Of a stretch of DNA of 64,000 nucleotides, positions 17,554 through 26,072 are shown one piece after another. The stretch comes from Bacteroidaceae bacterium (lineage in GTDB: Bacteria > Bacteroidota > Bacteroidia > Bacteroidales > Bacteroidaceae), in the NCBI GenBank assembly GCA_902362595.1, contig CABIXF010000010.1:1-64000 (forward strand), written 5' to 3'. The notes below the pieces were generated by a model. The model was not told where the DNA came from and searched no databases. It saw only the letters and a list, made by a program, of their open reading frames with translations. A program made the translations under genes and the position numbers. Numbering within the stretch: position 1 is the first letter of the stretch; each line of letters begins with the position of its first letter.

Positions 17554-18195
17554 TTATATGCCCTTTAAGGATTCCTTGCAGATGCCGTTGAGTCCGCAAC
17601 TTTCACATTTGGGAGCCCGTGCCGTACAGACGTAGCGTCCGTGCAGAATCAGCCAGTGGTGTGCGGTAGGAATCAGGTTTTCGGGAATGTATTTCACCAG
17701 CTCCTTTTCGGTGGCCAGCGGAGTGGTACAAGAGCGCGGAACCAGTCCGATGCGGTGGCTCACGCGGAACACATGGGTATCTACGGCCATGGCTGCCTTG
17801 TGGAAAACCACGCTCTGAATCACATTGGCGGTCTTTCGTCCTACCCCCGGCAGTTTCACCAGTTCCTCCAGCGTGTCAGGTACGGTGCTGTGAAAATCGC
17901 GCACCAGCATCTGGGCCATGCCTACCAAGTGCTTGGCTTTGTTGTTCGGGTAGCTGACGCTGCGGATGTATTCGAACACGACTTCCGGAGTGGTAGCGGC
18001 CAAGGTTTCCGGCGTGGGGAAGTCGTGGAAGAGGGGAGGCGTAATCTGATTGACCCGCTTGTCGGTGCACTGGGCACTCAGGATGACGGCTATCAGCAGT
18101 TCAAACGGGTTGCTGTAGTGCAGTTCGGTTTCAGCCACAGGCATGGCTTTCTGGAAATATTCAATGACTTTCTGGTAAAGTTCTTTCTTGCGCAT
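17554..18195 (-). CDS. nth: Endonuclease III (DNA glycosylase / AP lyase)
   Basis: A 213-residue base-excision repair enzyme that removes oxidised pyrimidines and cleaves the abasic site. The helix-hairpin-helix LPGVGRKTANV carries catalytic Lys121. Asp139 in VDTHVFRV is the second catalytic residue. The C-terminus holds the 4Fe-4S cluster ligands Cys190, Cys197, Cys200 and Cys206 in C-x6-C-x2-C-x5-C spacing. Length equals that of E. coli Nth plus two residues. It sits between the corA and MATE genes on the same strand without functional links to either. Confidence 0.97.
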   Translation of the reverse strand: MRKKELYQKVIEYFQKAMPVAETELHYSNPFELLIAVILSAQCTDKRVNQITPPLFHDFPTPETLAATTPEVVFEYIRSVSYPNNKAKHLVGMAQMLVRDFHSTVPDTLEELVKLPGVGRKTANVIQSVVFHKAAMAVDTHVFRVSHRIGLVPRSCTTPLATEKELVKYIPENLIPTAHHWLILHGRYVCTARAPKCESCGLNGICKESLKGI

Positions 18196-18227
18196 AATTC
18201 TGTAAGTAAATTAAAGGTGTGGATAAA

Positions 18228-19268
18228 TCAATACCATTTCTTTCGTTTGAAAAACAGGTAGACTCCGACGCCGGTTACGAGCATGATGCCCCATGCCATC
18301 AGATACCCGTATTTCCAACCCAGTTCGGGCATCCATTCGAAGTTCATTCCCCAGATACCGGCCAGGAAGGTCAGTGGAATGAAGATGGTGGATACGATGG
18401 TGAGCTGTTTCATAATGTTGTTCATCCGCTGGTCGTTGTTCGAAAGGTAAAGGTCGACCAAGGCCGAAATCATATCCCGGCAGCCGTCGAGGGTTTGCAG
18501 CACGAATTGCAGGTGGTCGTTCACGTCGGTGAAGAACGGGCGGTTGGCTTTGTGCAGCAGTACGTTGTCGGTGTGAAACAGCTTGCTCATCTGCTCTTTC
18601 AATGGCAGGATGCATTTCTTGATGAGGCGGGCATTCTTTCGGTAAGGCTGTATGTCTTCCAGTTTCAGGCCACTGCGGGTTTCGGGCGAAAGCAGCGATT
18701 CTTCCATGTCTTCCAGTTCATCTTCCATGCGGGAAATGATGGACATGAAACTGGCCATGACACTGTTCAGCATGACGCTCAGCAGGAAGTCCGATTGCCG
18801 GTTCCGGATTTTCAGAGTATTGTTTTTCAATGCGGTATGGATTTCATTGAAAAAATCACTGTCGTGCTCCATGAACGTCAGCACGAAATTGCTGCCCTGT
18901 ACGATACAGAGCTGTTGCGGTACGTAAGTGTTTTCCTCATGTACCGACAACTGTTTCAGGATGACCACATTGTAGGTGTCATGTTCCTCAATTTTGGTCA
19001 GGTGTTCGGCATTGAGGATGTCCTGCGTAGTGAGGAAGTCGATATGAAAGAAGTCGCATATTTCCTGTATGACCTTTGTGTTCTGCAATCCGTGAATCTG
19101 GACCCAGTTGATGGCGTCGGGGCGGATAAGGGAAGAAAACTCTTCCATGGAGGCACCCTGATGGAATTCCAGACTTTCGGCGTTGTAGGTACAGAGGTGA
19201 AGATGGGTGGGAGTATGGCTGGCTCCCGTATAGTTGAGTTTCTCGCTCAGCAGGTTATTCTTTGTCAT
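18228..19268 (-). CDS. corA: CorA-family divalent metal cation transporter
   Basis: A 346-residue Mg2+/Co2+ channel subunit expected to form a pentamer. A large cytoplasmic N-terminal domain rich in long helices (to about residue 285) precedes two C-terminal TM helices. The signature GMN lies in the loop after the first helix (GIWGMNFEWMPEL). A basic tail, FFKRKKWY, ends the protein as in other CorA proteins. It is 12 bp downstream of the nitroreductase gene and could share its promoter. Confidence 0.95.
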   Translation of the reverse strand: MTKNNLLSEKLNYTGASHTPTHLHLCTYNAESLEFHQGASMEEFSSLIRPDAINWVQIHGLQNTKVIQEICDFFHIDFLTTQDILNAEHLTKIEEHDTYNVVILKQLSVHEENTYVPQQLCIVQGSNFVLTFMEHDSDFFNEIHTALKNNTLKIRNRQSDFLLSVMLNSVMASFMSIISRMEDELEDMEESLLSPETRSGLKLEDIQPYRKNARLIKKCILPLKEQMSKLFHTDNVLLHKANRPFFTDVNDHLQFVLQTLDGCRDMISALVDLYLSNNDQRMNNIMKQLTIVSTIFIPLTFLAGIWGMNFEWMPELGWKYGYLMAWGIMLVTGVGVYLFFKRKKWY

Positions 19269-19280
19269 GACTTTTCGGGT

Positions 19281-20141
19281 TTAGTTGATTCTTTTCAATG
19301 AAACTTCTTTTTTGTCAATGTACTTGTCGAAGCGGAAGGAAGGCATCCCCAAGGCAATGCCGGCATGGATGGTACAGCCTTCGATGCCCAGTAGTTTCTG
19401 CAATTCTTTTTTCCGGTTCATACCTGCCGCCGTGCATACGAATCCGGTATAGAATTGGGCTACGCCGAGCGCTTCAGCCATCAGCGAGGCATTCTGGTAG
19501 GCCAGGTTGCAGTCCTGACACCCGAAACGTGCTTTCTTTTCCGTGTAGAAGAAAAGGACTGCCGTAGCTCCGCGAAGAATGCCGTCGTTTCCTTTGCCGA
19601 ACTCTTCTTTCAGTTGCTTGAACACAGGGATGTAACGGTAGTTGGAGGGCATGAGTGGTTTCAGTATCAGTTTTACCAGGGGATTTTCTACCGTACGTAC
19701 GATGGACATGAACGTACCGATGGTGAGCCGGCTGATTTCCGTCAATGTTTCCGGGCGGGTAATCAATACCATCTTGACTTCCTGTGCGTTGGTGGCCGTT
19801 GGAGCGCGATGAGCCGCTTCGATGATGCGTTGTAACGTTTCTTCGGGAATCCGTTCTTTGGAGAACGCCCGGTTGGAGCGACGGGTACGCATCAGCAGTT
19901 CCACTTGGTCGGCACTGGGCAGTCGGTTCCGGTCGAATGTGTGGACTTTCTCCGGTGGAAAATCGGAATGTGCGATGGAATTTGTGGGACAAACGGCTAC
20001 GCAATGTCCGCAGCTGATGCAGTTTTCTGTGTTTACCTCTATGCCTTTGTCTTCACGGAAGGAGAACAGCGCCGAGGGGCATATTCTGACACACTTCTTG
20101 CAGCGTATGCAGGTGTTTTGATCAATCTGTATTTGAACCAT
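19281..20141 (-). CDS. Nitroreductase-family protein with N-terminal 2x[4Fe-4S] ferredoxin domain
   Basis: A 286-residue redox enzyme. Two bacterial ferredoxin motifs bind [4Fe-4S] clusters: Cys11, 14, 17, 21 and Cys41, 44, 47, 51. From about residue 85 an FMN-binding nitroreductase domain follows, with the RRSNRAF start and AAHRAPTATNAQ region. This fusion is common in anaerobes and passes electrons from reduced ferredoxin-like donors to an FMN-bound substrate. The physiological substrate is unknown. The gene is transcribed away from the queuosine operon across a 378-bp control region. Confidence 0.93.
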   Translation of the reverse strand: MVQIQIDQNTCIRCKKCVRICPSALFSFREDKGIEVNTENCISCGHCVAVCPTNSIAHSDFPPEKVHTFDRNRLPSADQVELLMRTRRSNRAFSKERIPEETLQRIIEAAHRAPTATNAQEVKMVLITRPETLTEISRLTIGTFMSIVRTVENPLVKLILKPLMPSNYRYIPVFKQLKEEFGKGNDGILRGATAVLFFYTEKKARFGCQDCNLAYQNASLMAEALGVAQFYTGFVCTAAGMNRKKELQKLLGIEGCTIHAGIALGMPSFRFDKYIDKKEVSLKRIN

Positions 20142-20173
20142 TGTCTATAGAACGAGTTTAGCTACATAATATA

Positions 20174-20181
20174 CAAAGGTA
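20174..20181 (-). promoter_or_regulatory. -7 box of the nitroreductase gene
   Basis: TACCTTTG on the minus strand fits the consensus and lies 32 bp upstream of the nitroreductase ATG. No clear -33 TTTG is present. Confidence 0.6.
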
Positions 20182-20241
20182 CAATTTTTATTTGTTTTTT
20201 GCCTTGCATTTAATGTCTTTCTCCGAGGAGATTTCTCTGTT

Positions 20242-20316
20242 CCACAGTGTGGGATATAAAAACCACACTGTGGGATACATATTTCACAGTGCGGAATACA
20301 AATTCCACTGTGTGGT
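20242..20316. repeat. Array of four palindromes at 21-bp period (CCACAnTGTGG type)
   Basis: Four 12-bp units start at 20242, 20263, 20284 and 20305, exactly 21 bp apart: CCACAGTGTGGG, CCACACTGTGGG, TCACAGTGCGGA, CCACTGTGTGGT. The first two contain perfect 11-bp odd palindromes and the last two are degenerate. Spacers are A/T-rich and share ATA near their start. The array lies between divergent genes, 60 bp from the nitroreductase -7 box and 113 bp from the queuosine operon -7 box. No coding frame or terminator T-run accompanies it. Confidence 0.88.
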
Positions 20317-20428
20317 ACAGAGAATATGTCTAGGCGAAAGGAAGTAAGTGAAGTGGTGTTTGGAGCTATTGGAACGGGGAAGTGTGATTAAGCAGATGAA
20401 ACTGCATGGCTATCCCGAAAATTCTTTG

Positions 20429-20436
20429 TATCTTTG
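20429..20436 (+). promoter_or_regulatory. -7 box of the queuosine operon
   Basis: TATCTTTG fits TAnnTTTG. Transcription would start near 20443, leaving a leader of about 75 bases that contains the putative preQ1 aptamer. Confidence 0.65.
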
Positions 20437-20483
20437 CGCCCGATTAAAAGAGAACATTTACATGCGATGCCGTGAATAGCGGT

Positions 20484-20517
20484 CGTGTATTCTAGAACAC
20501 CACGTAAAAAACAGGAG
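20484..20517 (+). promoter_or_regulatory. Candidate preQ1-I riboswitch
   Basis: P1 pairs CGTG (20484-20487) with CACG (20501-20504). The 13-base loop contains TTCTAG and ends in ACAC followed by the first C of the 3' arm, closely like the TTCTAGCTACACC loop of the Bacillus queC aptamer. Six A follow (20506-20511), as in the preQ1-I tail. Loop bases TTCT (20490-20493) can pair with AGGA (20513-20516), which is the ribosome binding site, giving the H-type pseudoknot and a way to block translation. The downstream genes are a queuosine-precursor transporter, queC and queF, exactly the expected regulon. The short P1 and one G-U pair in the pseudoknot keep this a candidate. Confidence 0.65.
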
Positions 20518-20519
20518 CG

Positions 20520-21206
20520 ATGAAAAAAGAAAATCTCGTATCAGTGCCTTTTATGGTTTTGGGCATTGTGTTTTGTGTCTGCCTGGTGGCAGCCAATCTG
20601 TTAGAAACCAAAGTCGTACAGCTGGGTCCGATTTCCGTGACTGCCGGACTCATTGTTTTTCCGATTTCTTACATTATTAATGACTGTATTGCCGAAGTGT
20701 GGGGCTTTCGCAAGGCGCGTCTGATTATCTGGATGGGATTCCTGATGAATTTCATGGTGGTAGCCATGGGACAGCTGGCCGTTGCCCTTCCTGCCGCTCC
20801 GTTCTGGGAGGGGGAAGAAAGCTTCAACTTCGTGTTCGGTATGGCGCCGCGTATTGCTGCTGCCAGTCTGGCGGCCTTCCTGGTAGGTTCGTTTATCAAT
20901 GCGTATGTGATGAGCCGCATGAAGGTGGCTTCCCATGGAAAGAATTTTTCGGCCCGTGCCATTTTGTCGACCGTAGTCGGAGAGGGAGCCGATTCACTGA
21001 TTTTCTTCCCGCTGGCGTTCGGGGGACTGATGCCGGTGAGTGAACTGGCCAAAATGATGGTGGTGCAGGTGGTACTCAAGACCTTGTATGAGGTAATTGT
21101 GCTACCGGTAACCGTGCGCGTGGTGAAATACATCAAGCGGGTGGACGATACGGATGTCTATGACGAGCACATCTCGTACAATGTATTAAAAATCAAGGAA
21201 ATTTAA
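20520..21206 (+). CDS. yhhQ: Queuosine precursor transporter (YhhQ / VUT family)
   Basis: A 228-residue inner-membrane protein of the COG1738 family that imports queuosine precursors such as preQ0 or preQ1. About six TM helices are visible. Family hallmarks include [11 protein letters not shown] early, [14 protein letters not shown] after the second helix, and [16 protein letters not shown] in the second half. It is first in an operon with queC (5-bp gap) and queF, which supports queuosine metabolism. Its translation is probably controlled by the adjoining riboswitch candidate. Confidence 0.93.
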   Translation: MKKENLVSVPFMVLGIVFCVCLVAANLLETKVVQLGPISVTAGLIVFPISYIINDCIAEVWGFRKARLIIWMGFLMNFMVVAMGQLAVALPAAPFWEGEESFNFVFGMAPRIAAASLAAFLVGSFINAYVMSRMKVASHGKNFSARAILSTVVGEGADSLIFFPLAFGGLMPVSELAKMMVVQVVLKTLYEVIVLPVTVRVVKYIKRVDDTDVYDEHISYNVLKIKEI

Positions 21207-21211
21207 AGAAT

Positions 21212-21877
21212 ATGATGAATCAGAACGAGGCCCTTGTCGTATTCAGCGGCGGACAGGACTCTACGACCTGTCTTTTCTGGGCAAAAAAGCATTTTAAGAA
21301 GGTACATGCACTGAGTTTCCTTTACGGACAGAAGCATGAAAAAGAAGTGGAGCTGGCACGCAAGATTGCGGAGAAGGCGGGTGTGGACTTCGATGTGATG
21401 GATGTGTCGTTCATCGGTCACCTGGGCAAAAACTCGCTGACGGATACTTCCATCCACATGGATGAGGTGAAACCGAAAGATTCTTTCCCGAATACGTTTG
21501 TGCCGGGACGGAACTTGTTTTTCCTGAGTATCGCGGCAGTATATGCTCGTGAGCGGGGAATTTTCCATTTGGTGACGGGGGTTTCACAAACGGACTTCAG
21601 CGGTTATCCGGATTGTCGCGACTCCTTTATCAAGTCGCTCAATGTGACGCTGAACCTGGCTATGGACGAGCAGTTCGTGATTCATACGCCGTTGATGTGG
21701 ATTGACAAGGCACAGACGTGGGCTTTGGCCGATGAGCTGGGCGTGTTGGATTTGGTGCGGAACGAGACGCTGACGTGCTACAATGGCATTCCGGGCGACG
21801 GTTGCGGACATTGTCCGGCTTGCAAGCTGCGTCGTGAGGGATTGGAAAAATATTTGGCTTCAAAAGAAAACAAATGA
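21212..21877 (+). CDS. queC: 7-cyano-7-deazaguanine (preQ0) synthase
   Basis: A 221-residue ATP-dependent enzyme that converts 7-carboxy-7-deazaguanine and ammonia to preQ0 in queuosine synthesis. The PP-loop SGGQDST (12-18) binds ATP. The C-terminal zinc site is formed by Cys189, Cys198, Cys201 and Cys204. Length is typical. The stop codon overlaps the queF start by 4 bp (ATGA), which points to coupled translation. The queD and queE genes are not in this window. Confidence 0.97.
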   Translation: MMNQNEALVVFSGGQDSTTCLFWAKKHFKKVHALSFLYGQKHEKEVELARKIAEKAGVDFDVMDVSFIGHLGKNSLTDTSIHMDEVKPKDSFPNTFVPGRNLFFLSIAAVYARERGIFHLVTGVSQTDFSGYPDCRDSFIKSLNVTLNLAMDEQFVIHTPLMWIDKAQTWALADELGVLDLVRNETLTCYNGIPGDGCGHCPACKLRREGLEKYLASKENK

Positions 21878-22338
21878 GTATGGAAAGAAAAGACGAACTT
21901 ACTTTATTAGGCAACAAGAAGACGGTATACAAACAGGATTATGCACCGGAAGTGCTGGAAGCGTTTGTGAACAAGCATCCGGAGAATGACTATTGGGTAC
22001 GTTTCAATTGTCCGGAGTTCACCAGTCTCTGTCCGATTACGGGGCAGCCGGATTTTGCGGAAATCCGTATCAGTTACCTGCCGGATGTGAAGATGGTGGA
22101 AAGCAAGAGTCTGAAACTGTATTTGTTCAGTTTCCGTAACCACGGCGACTTTCACGAGGATTGTGTGAACATCATCATGAAGGACTTGATCAAGCTGATG
22201 GATCCGAAATACATTGAAGTGACGGGAATCTTTACGCCACGTGGGGGAATTTCCATCTATCCGTACTGCAATTATGGCCGTCCGGGTACGAAGTACGAGG
22301 AGTTGGCCGAGTACCGGATGAAGAATCATGACCTGTAA
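21874..22338 (+). CDS. queF: NADPH-dependent preQ0 reductase
   Basis: A 154-residue cytosolic enzyme that reduces the nitrile preQ0 to the amine preQ1. It is of the short, single-domain type found in Bacillus. The nucleophilic cysteine is Cys53 in [12 protein letters not shown], with Asp60 nearby. The QueF NADPH motif [15 protein letters not shown] (76-90) is followed by HGDFHED. Translation may start at Met1 or Met3. It is last in the queuosine operon and is followed by a long hairpin. Confidence 0.97.
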   Translation: MSMERKDELTLLGNKKTVYKQDYAPEVLEAFVNKHPENDYWVRFNCPEFTSLCPITGQPDFAEIRISYLPDVKMVESKSLKLYLFSFRNHGDFHEDCVNIIMKDLIKLMDPKYIEVTGIFTPRGGISIYPYCNYGRPGTKYEELAEYRMKNHDL

Positions 22339-22364
22339 ACCACGGTTTACCGGAAGATAAAAGA

Positions 22365-22408
22365 AAGACAGGCGGAGAAACTGATTTTGAGGTTTCTCCG
22401 CCTGTCTT
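22365..22408. terminator. Hairpin terminator between convergent queF and dnaX
   Basis: A perfect 17-bp inverted repeat (AAGACAGGCGGAGAAAC and its complement) with a 10-base loop. T-richness is better on the minus strand (TTTCTTTTATC), so it probably ends dnaX transcription and may act in both directions. Confidence 0.8.
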
Positions 22409-22429
22409 ATGTTTATAAGGATGCAGTTC

Positions 22430-24289
22430 TCAAGAGAGTTCCAGTCCCAAGGCTTCTTTGAGCTTCACCAGACTGGGATTCTTTTTGCTCATCATCTGGA
22501 AACGTTCTACATGGCTGTAAGCCCGCACGTTCTCGTTGGCTTCACTCACGCGCGTGGTCATCTTGATTTTGCGGTTGTGCAGCTTCTCCTGCAAATGGGC
22601 TTCTATCTGCGGAGCGAGGTGCTGCATGTATTTCTGCACGATGTCGTTGTCCACTGCCACTTCGAAGGTATGCTGGTCGGCCAGCAGATGGGGATGCATG
22701 TTCATCATACGTCCGGCATTGGCCGCTTCTTCCTTGGGCAACAGGCTGGCAAACTCACGCCAGTAGTAGCCGAGGTCTTTTTCATTGAAGATATAGTCTT
22801 CCCAGTTGTCGGCGGCGTTTTGTACGGGAGCCTGTGTTGCAGGCTGTGGAGCCGGAGCAGTCGCCTGTGTCTGTGCTTTCCGGATGGACATGCCCAAACT
22901 GCCTGCCTTGAGAATCGGTGCCTTTCTTTCAGTGGCGGCTTTCGGAAGCGGACTGGCTTTGGTGTAAGGCACTTCTGCCTGCTTTAAGGTCGTGGTATAA
23001 GGCTGTGGCTGGGCAGTTGGCTGAGCCGTAGATTGGGCGGCTGGTTGAGGCTGCGGAGCTGCATGAGGCGCAGTGGTGGCTGTAGTAGTTGCTGGGGCTG
23101 CCTGTGACTGTGTAGCAGACTGACCGGCTTGCGCGGTGTGGAAAACGGGAGATAACTGTTTCTTAGGGCTACGCCCACTGCCCGTGTCTTCTGGTTCGGC
23201 CGTCAGCTGTGCCAGTTGAATCAGGGTTAGTTCCACCAGCAGACGCTTGTTTTTGCTCTGGCGGTAACTCAGGTCGCAGTCATTACACAGTTTCATGGCC
23301 TTGTACAAGAATTGTGGAGTACATTTTTGTGCCTGTGCCTGATAGCGTTCGCGGATGGAAGCCCCGGTTTCCAGTAGTTGCAGGGTGGCCGGATCACGGC
23401 TCACCAGCAGGTCACGGAAATGGGAGGTCAGTCCGGTGATGAAATGGTTGCCGTCGAAGCCTTTCCGAAGAATGTCGTTGAAGGTCAGCAAACAGTCGGA
23501 AACCTTGTTCTTCAAGAAGAAATCGGTCAGTTTGAAATAGTATTCGAAGTCCAATACGTTCAGGTTCTCGATGACACTCTGGTAGGTGATGTGTCCGTTG
23601 GTGAAACTCACCACCTGGTCAAAGATGGAAAGTGCGTCGCGCATACCTCCGTCCGCCTTTTGGGCAATCACGTTCAGGGCTTCCGGTTCGGCCTCGATAT
23701 GTTCCTTACGGGCCACATTCTCAAGGTGTTCCACCGTGTCGCTCACCGTGATGCGGTTGAAGTCATAAATCTGGCAACGGCTCAGAATGGTCGGCAGGAT
23801 TTTATGCTTTTCCGTGGTGGCCAGGATGAAAATGGCGTGCTGAGGCGGTTCTTCCAAGGTTTTCAGGAAGGCGTTGAAAGCCGCCGTAGACAGCATGTGC
23901 ACCTCGTCGATGATGTACACCTTGTATTTGCCAATTTGTGGCGGGATACGTACCTGTTCAATCAGGGAACGGATGTCTTCGACTGAGTTGTTGGAAGCGG
24001 CATCCAGCTCATGGATATTATAAGAACGCTGTTCGTTGAATGCCTTGCACGATTCACATTCATTGCACGCCTCTCCTTCCGCCGTGGGATGCAGGCAGTT
24101 GATGGTCTTGGCAAAGATACGTGCGCAGGTGGTTTTTCCTACCCCTCGCGGACCGCAGAACAGGTAGGCGTGCGCCAGTTTATGGTTGGCAATGGCATTT
24201 TTCAGGGTCGTGGTCAATGCACGCTGTCCCACTACGGTGTCGAAGGTCGACGGGCGGTATTTGCGTGCCGATACGATATAATTTTCCAT
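22430..24289 (-). CDS. dnaX: DNA polymerase III subunit gamma/tau
   Basis: A 619-residue clamp-loader ATPase. The N-terminal AAA+ domain has Walker A CGPRGVGKT (45-53), a zinc module of Cys65, Cys75, Cys78 and Cys81, and Walker B IIDEVHML. The clamp-loader middle domains are followed by a Gln/Ala/Pro/Thr-rich linker at about 380-500 and a C-terminal domain likely to bind the polymerase. Earlier in-frame starts exist, but one lies next to the -7 box and another would leave almost no leader, so MENYIVSARKYRP is preferred. I saw no clear programmed frameshift heptamer. Confidence 0.95.
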   Translation of the reverse strand: MENYIVSARKYRPSTFDTVVGQRALTTTLKNAIANHKLAHAYLFCGPRGVGKTTCARIFAKTINCLHPTAEGEACNECESCKAFNEQRSYNIHELDAASNNSVEDIRSLIEQVRIPPQIGKYKVYIIDEVHMLSTAAFNAFLKTLEEPPQHAIFILATTEKHKILPTILSRCQIYDFNRITVSDTVEHLENVARKEHIEAEPEALNVIAQKADGGMRDALSIFDQVVSFTNGHITYQSVIENLNVLDFEYYFKLTDFFLKNKVSDCLLTFNDILRKGFDGNHFITGLTSHFRDLLVSRDPATLQLLETGASIRERYQAQAQKCTPQFLYKAMKLCNDCDLSYRQSKNKRLLVELTLIQLAQLTAEPEDTGSGRSPKKQLSPVFHTAQAGQSATQSQAAPATTTATTAPHAAPQPQPAAQSTAQPTAQPQPYTTTLKQAEVPYTKASPLPKAATERKAPILKAGSLGMSIRKAQTQATAPAPQPATQAPVQNAADNWEDYIFNEKDLGYYWREFASLLPKEEAANAGRMMNMHPHLLADQHTFEVAVDNDIVQKYMQHLAPQIEAHLQEKLHNRKIKMTTRVSEANENVRAYSHVERFQMMSKKNPSLVKLKEALGLELS

Positions 24290-24326
24290 GGGTTGATTCT
24301 GTTTGTTTGATTCCTTCATATTTTTG

Positions 24327-24334
24327 CAAATGTA
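24327..24334 (-). promoter_or_regulatory. -7 box of dnaX
   Basis: TACATTTG on the minus strand fits TAnnTTTG, 38 bp upstream of the preferred dnaX start. Confidence 0.6.
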
Positions 24335-24378
24335 CATAAAATCTCTGTCTTGTCATGGACTTGCTGCGAAATAATTTC

Positions 24379-24386
24379 TATCTTTG
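24379..24386 (+). promoter_or_regulatory. -7 box of the FtsB/DivIC-like gene
   Basis: TATCTTTG fits the consensus and lies 24 bp upstream of the chosen ATG. It stands 44 bp from the divergent dnaX -7 box, making a compact two-way promoter region. Confidence 0.65.
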
Positions 24387-24410
24387 CAGGGTAATAAAGA
24401 GCATATTTTT

Positions 24411-24713
24411 ATGGGTAAACTGGCTAATATATGGGCTTTTATCGGGCGTCATAAATATTGGGTGACATTCGGACTTTTCTTGCTGATTATCGGGGTGCTC
24501 GACGAGAACAGCCTGATACAGCGCGTGTCGCACAAACGGGAAATTCATCAGTTGAAGACAGAGATTCAACGTTACCGAAAGCAGTATGAGGAAGACAGTA
24601 AGGCACTGAAGGAGATTACTTCCAACAAAGAGGCGCTGGAAAAGGTAGCTCGTGAAAAGTACCTGATGAAAAAGGAGAATGAGGATATTTTTATTTTTGA
24701 GAAAGACAAATAA
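24411..24713 (+). CDS. FtsB/DivIC-like septum formation initiator
   Basis: A 100-residue bitopic membrane protein. One TM helix at about residues 17-33 is followed by a coiled coil (about 40-75, with IHQLKTEIQRYRKQYEEDSKAL) and the family's EKVAREKYLMKKENEDIF motif. This is the FtsB/DivIC layout; such proteins link FtsL and FtsQ in the divisome. The start was placed after the promoter; an ATG nine codons earlier would overlap it. The next gene's ATG directly follows the stop codon. Confidence 0.88.
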   Translation: MGKLANIWAFIGRHKYWVTFGLFLLIIGVLDENSLIQRVSHKREIHQLKTEIQRYRKQYEEDSKALKEITSNKEALEKVAREKYLMKKENEDIFIFEKDK

Positions 24714-25055
24714 ATGGATTCGAAAAGAAATGATCAGCTGGCTGTAGGTGGAGCAGTGGTACTGTTTGTCGGACTGGTGCTTCAGTTTATGAAATTGGAA
24801 TGGGCTCCGTATGTTTATCTGGTAGGAGCTTGTTTGTTTGCATACGTACAGCTGGTTTCGGACTATAAGGGTAGCAATGTGGTAATTCGTCGTCTGCGTC
24901 GTCAGCAACTGCTAGGGGCGATGCTGCTGGTGTTGACAGGAGTGGTGATGTTGCTTTGGAAGCGGAATGAATGGATTGTCTGTCTGACAATTTCGGCTGT
25001 ATTGGAATTGTATACGGCTTTCCGGATTCCACAGGAAGAAGCAAAGGAAAAATAA
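24714..25055 (+). CDS. Small unknown membrane protein
   Basis: A 113-residue protein with four hydrophobic segments (about 9-27, 31-48, 62-80, 84-101), probably all membrane-spanning, and charged ends. I do not recognise a characterised family. Its ATG abuts the stop of the FtsB/DivIC-like gene with no gap, and the AI-2E-family gene follows after 9 bp, so the three genes are probably one transcript. Any link to cell division rests on this context alone. Confidence 0.85.
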   Translation: MDSKRNDQLAVGGAVVLFVGLVLQFMKLEWAPYVYLVGACLFAYVQLVSDYKGSNVVIRRLRRQQLLGAMLLVLTGVVMLLWKRNEWIVCLTISAVLELYTAFRIPQEEAKEK

Positions 25056-25064
25056 TACAGAAAA

Positions 25065-26072
25065 ATGGTCAAGGAAAAGTACTGGAAATATTCACTGATT
25101 GTGTTTATTTTAGGGTTGGGATTCCTGTTGTTCCGCCAGGCTCAGCCTTTTATGAATGGTATCTTAGGTGGATTTACGCTTTATTTGCTTTTGCGTAACG
25201 TGACTTTCTGGCTTCAAACCAAAATGAAGCCTGCACTGGCGGTATGGCTGGTTACAATTGTTGTGACGTTATTTATTCTAGTCCCTCTTTCTTTGTTTGG
25301 CTGGGCCTTGGTGAGCCAGGTTTCACAGATGCATTTTGATACGGAAGCTATTATCAGGCCCATGTGGCAGGTGGTCGATTTTATCAAAGACCGTACAGGC
25401 TTTGATGTGTTGTCGGAAAAAAGTCTTTCTTTTCTGGTGGCACAGGCATCTTCCATCGGGCAGTCTGTGATGAGTGGAGTGAGCGATTTGCTGGTCAATC
25501 TGTGTGTAGCCATCATGTTGATGTTTTTCATGCTGTATGAAGGGAAATCCATGGAACATTATATATCTACATTGCTTCCTTTCAGAGCGGAGAATAAGAT
25601 AGAAGTCTTGAAGAAAGTGCAGCTGATGGTGCGCTCCAATGCCATTGGTATTCCTTTGCTGGCCATAATCCAAGGATTTATTTCTTTGGGAGGATACCTG
25701 ATTTGTGATGCGCCCAATCCGTTCCTGAGTGCCATGCTCACAGCTTTTGCTTCAGTTATTCCATTGGTGGGTACAGCCTTGATTTGGGGACCGATTACCG
25801 TTTATTTTTTGATTGTAGGAAATTGGGTGAGTGCCTTGATGATGCTGGGATATGGAGCCATCATTGTGGCACAATGTGACAACCTGATCCGTTTCCTGTT
25901 GCAAAAGAAGATGGCAGACGTACATCCGTTGATTACCATCTTTGGAGTGGTGGCCGGACTTCCTCTGTTTGGTTTCATGGGAATTATTTTTGGCCCTTTA
26001 CTGGTGTCTTTGTTTCTTCTGTTTGTGGATATGTTCCGGAAAGAATTTCTGCTCGAAGATGGAGAAAGTTAA
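25065..26072 (+). CDS. AI-2E-family transporter (PerM/YdiK-like)
   Basis: A 335-residue membrane protein of the AI-2E transporter family. It has about seven or eight TM helices, with a soluble segment in the middle (about 85-130) and the conserved C-terminal region [21 protein letters not shown]. Members move small solutes, ions or the signal AI-2; substrate cannot be told here. Its stop codon shares TTAA with the stop of the opposing miaA gene. Confidence 0.92.
   Translation: MVKEKYWKYSLIVFILGLGFLLFRQAQPFMNGILGGFTLYLLLRNVTFWLQTKMKPALAVWLVTIVVTLFILVPLSLFGWALVSQVSQMHFDTEAIIRPMWQVVDFIKDRTGFDVLSEKSLSFLVAQASSIGQSVMSGVSDLLVNLCVAIMLMFFMLYEGKSMEHYISTLLPFRAENKIEVLKKVQLMVRSNAIGIPLLAIIQGFISLGGYLICDAPNPFLSAMLTAFASVIPLVGTALIWGPITVYFLIVGNWVSALMMLGYGAIIVAQCDNLIRFLLQKKMADVHPLITIFGVVAGLPLFGFMGIIFGPLLVSLFLLFVDMFRKEFLLEDGES

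Noticed and set aside
18219..19301. A 360-codon plus-strand frame opposite corA
   Set aside because: It is antisense to a complete, well-matched CorA gene and shows no domain.
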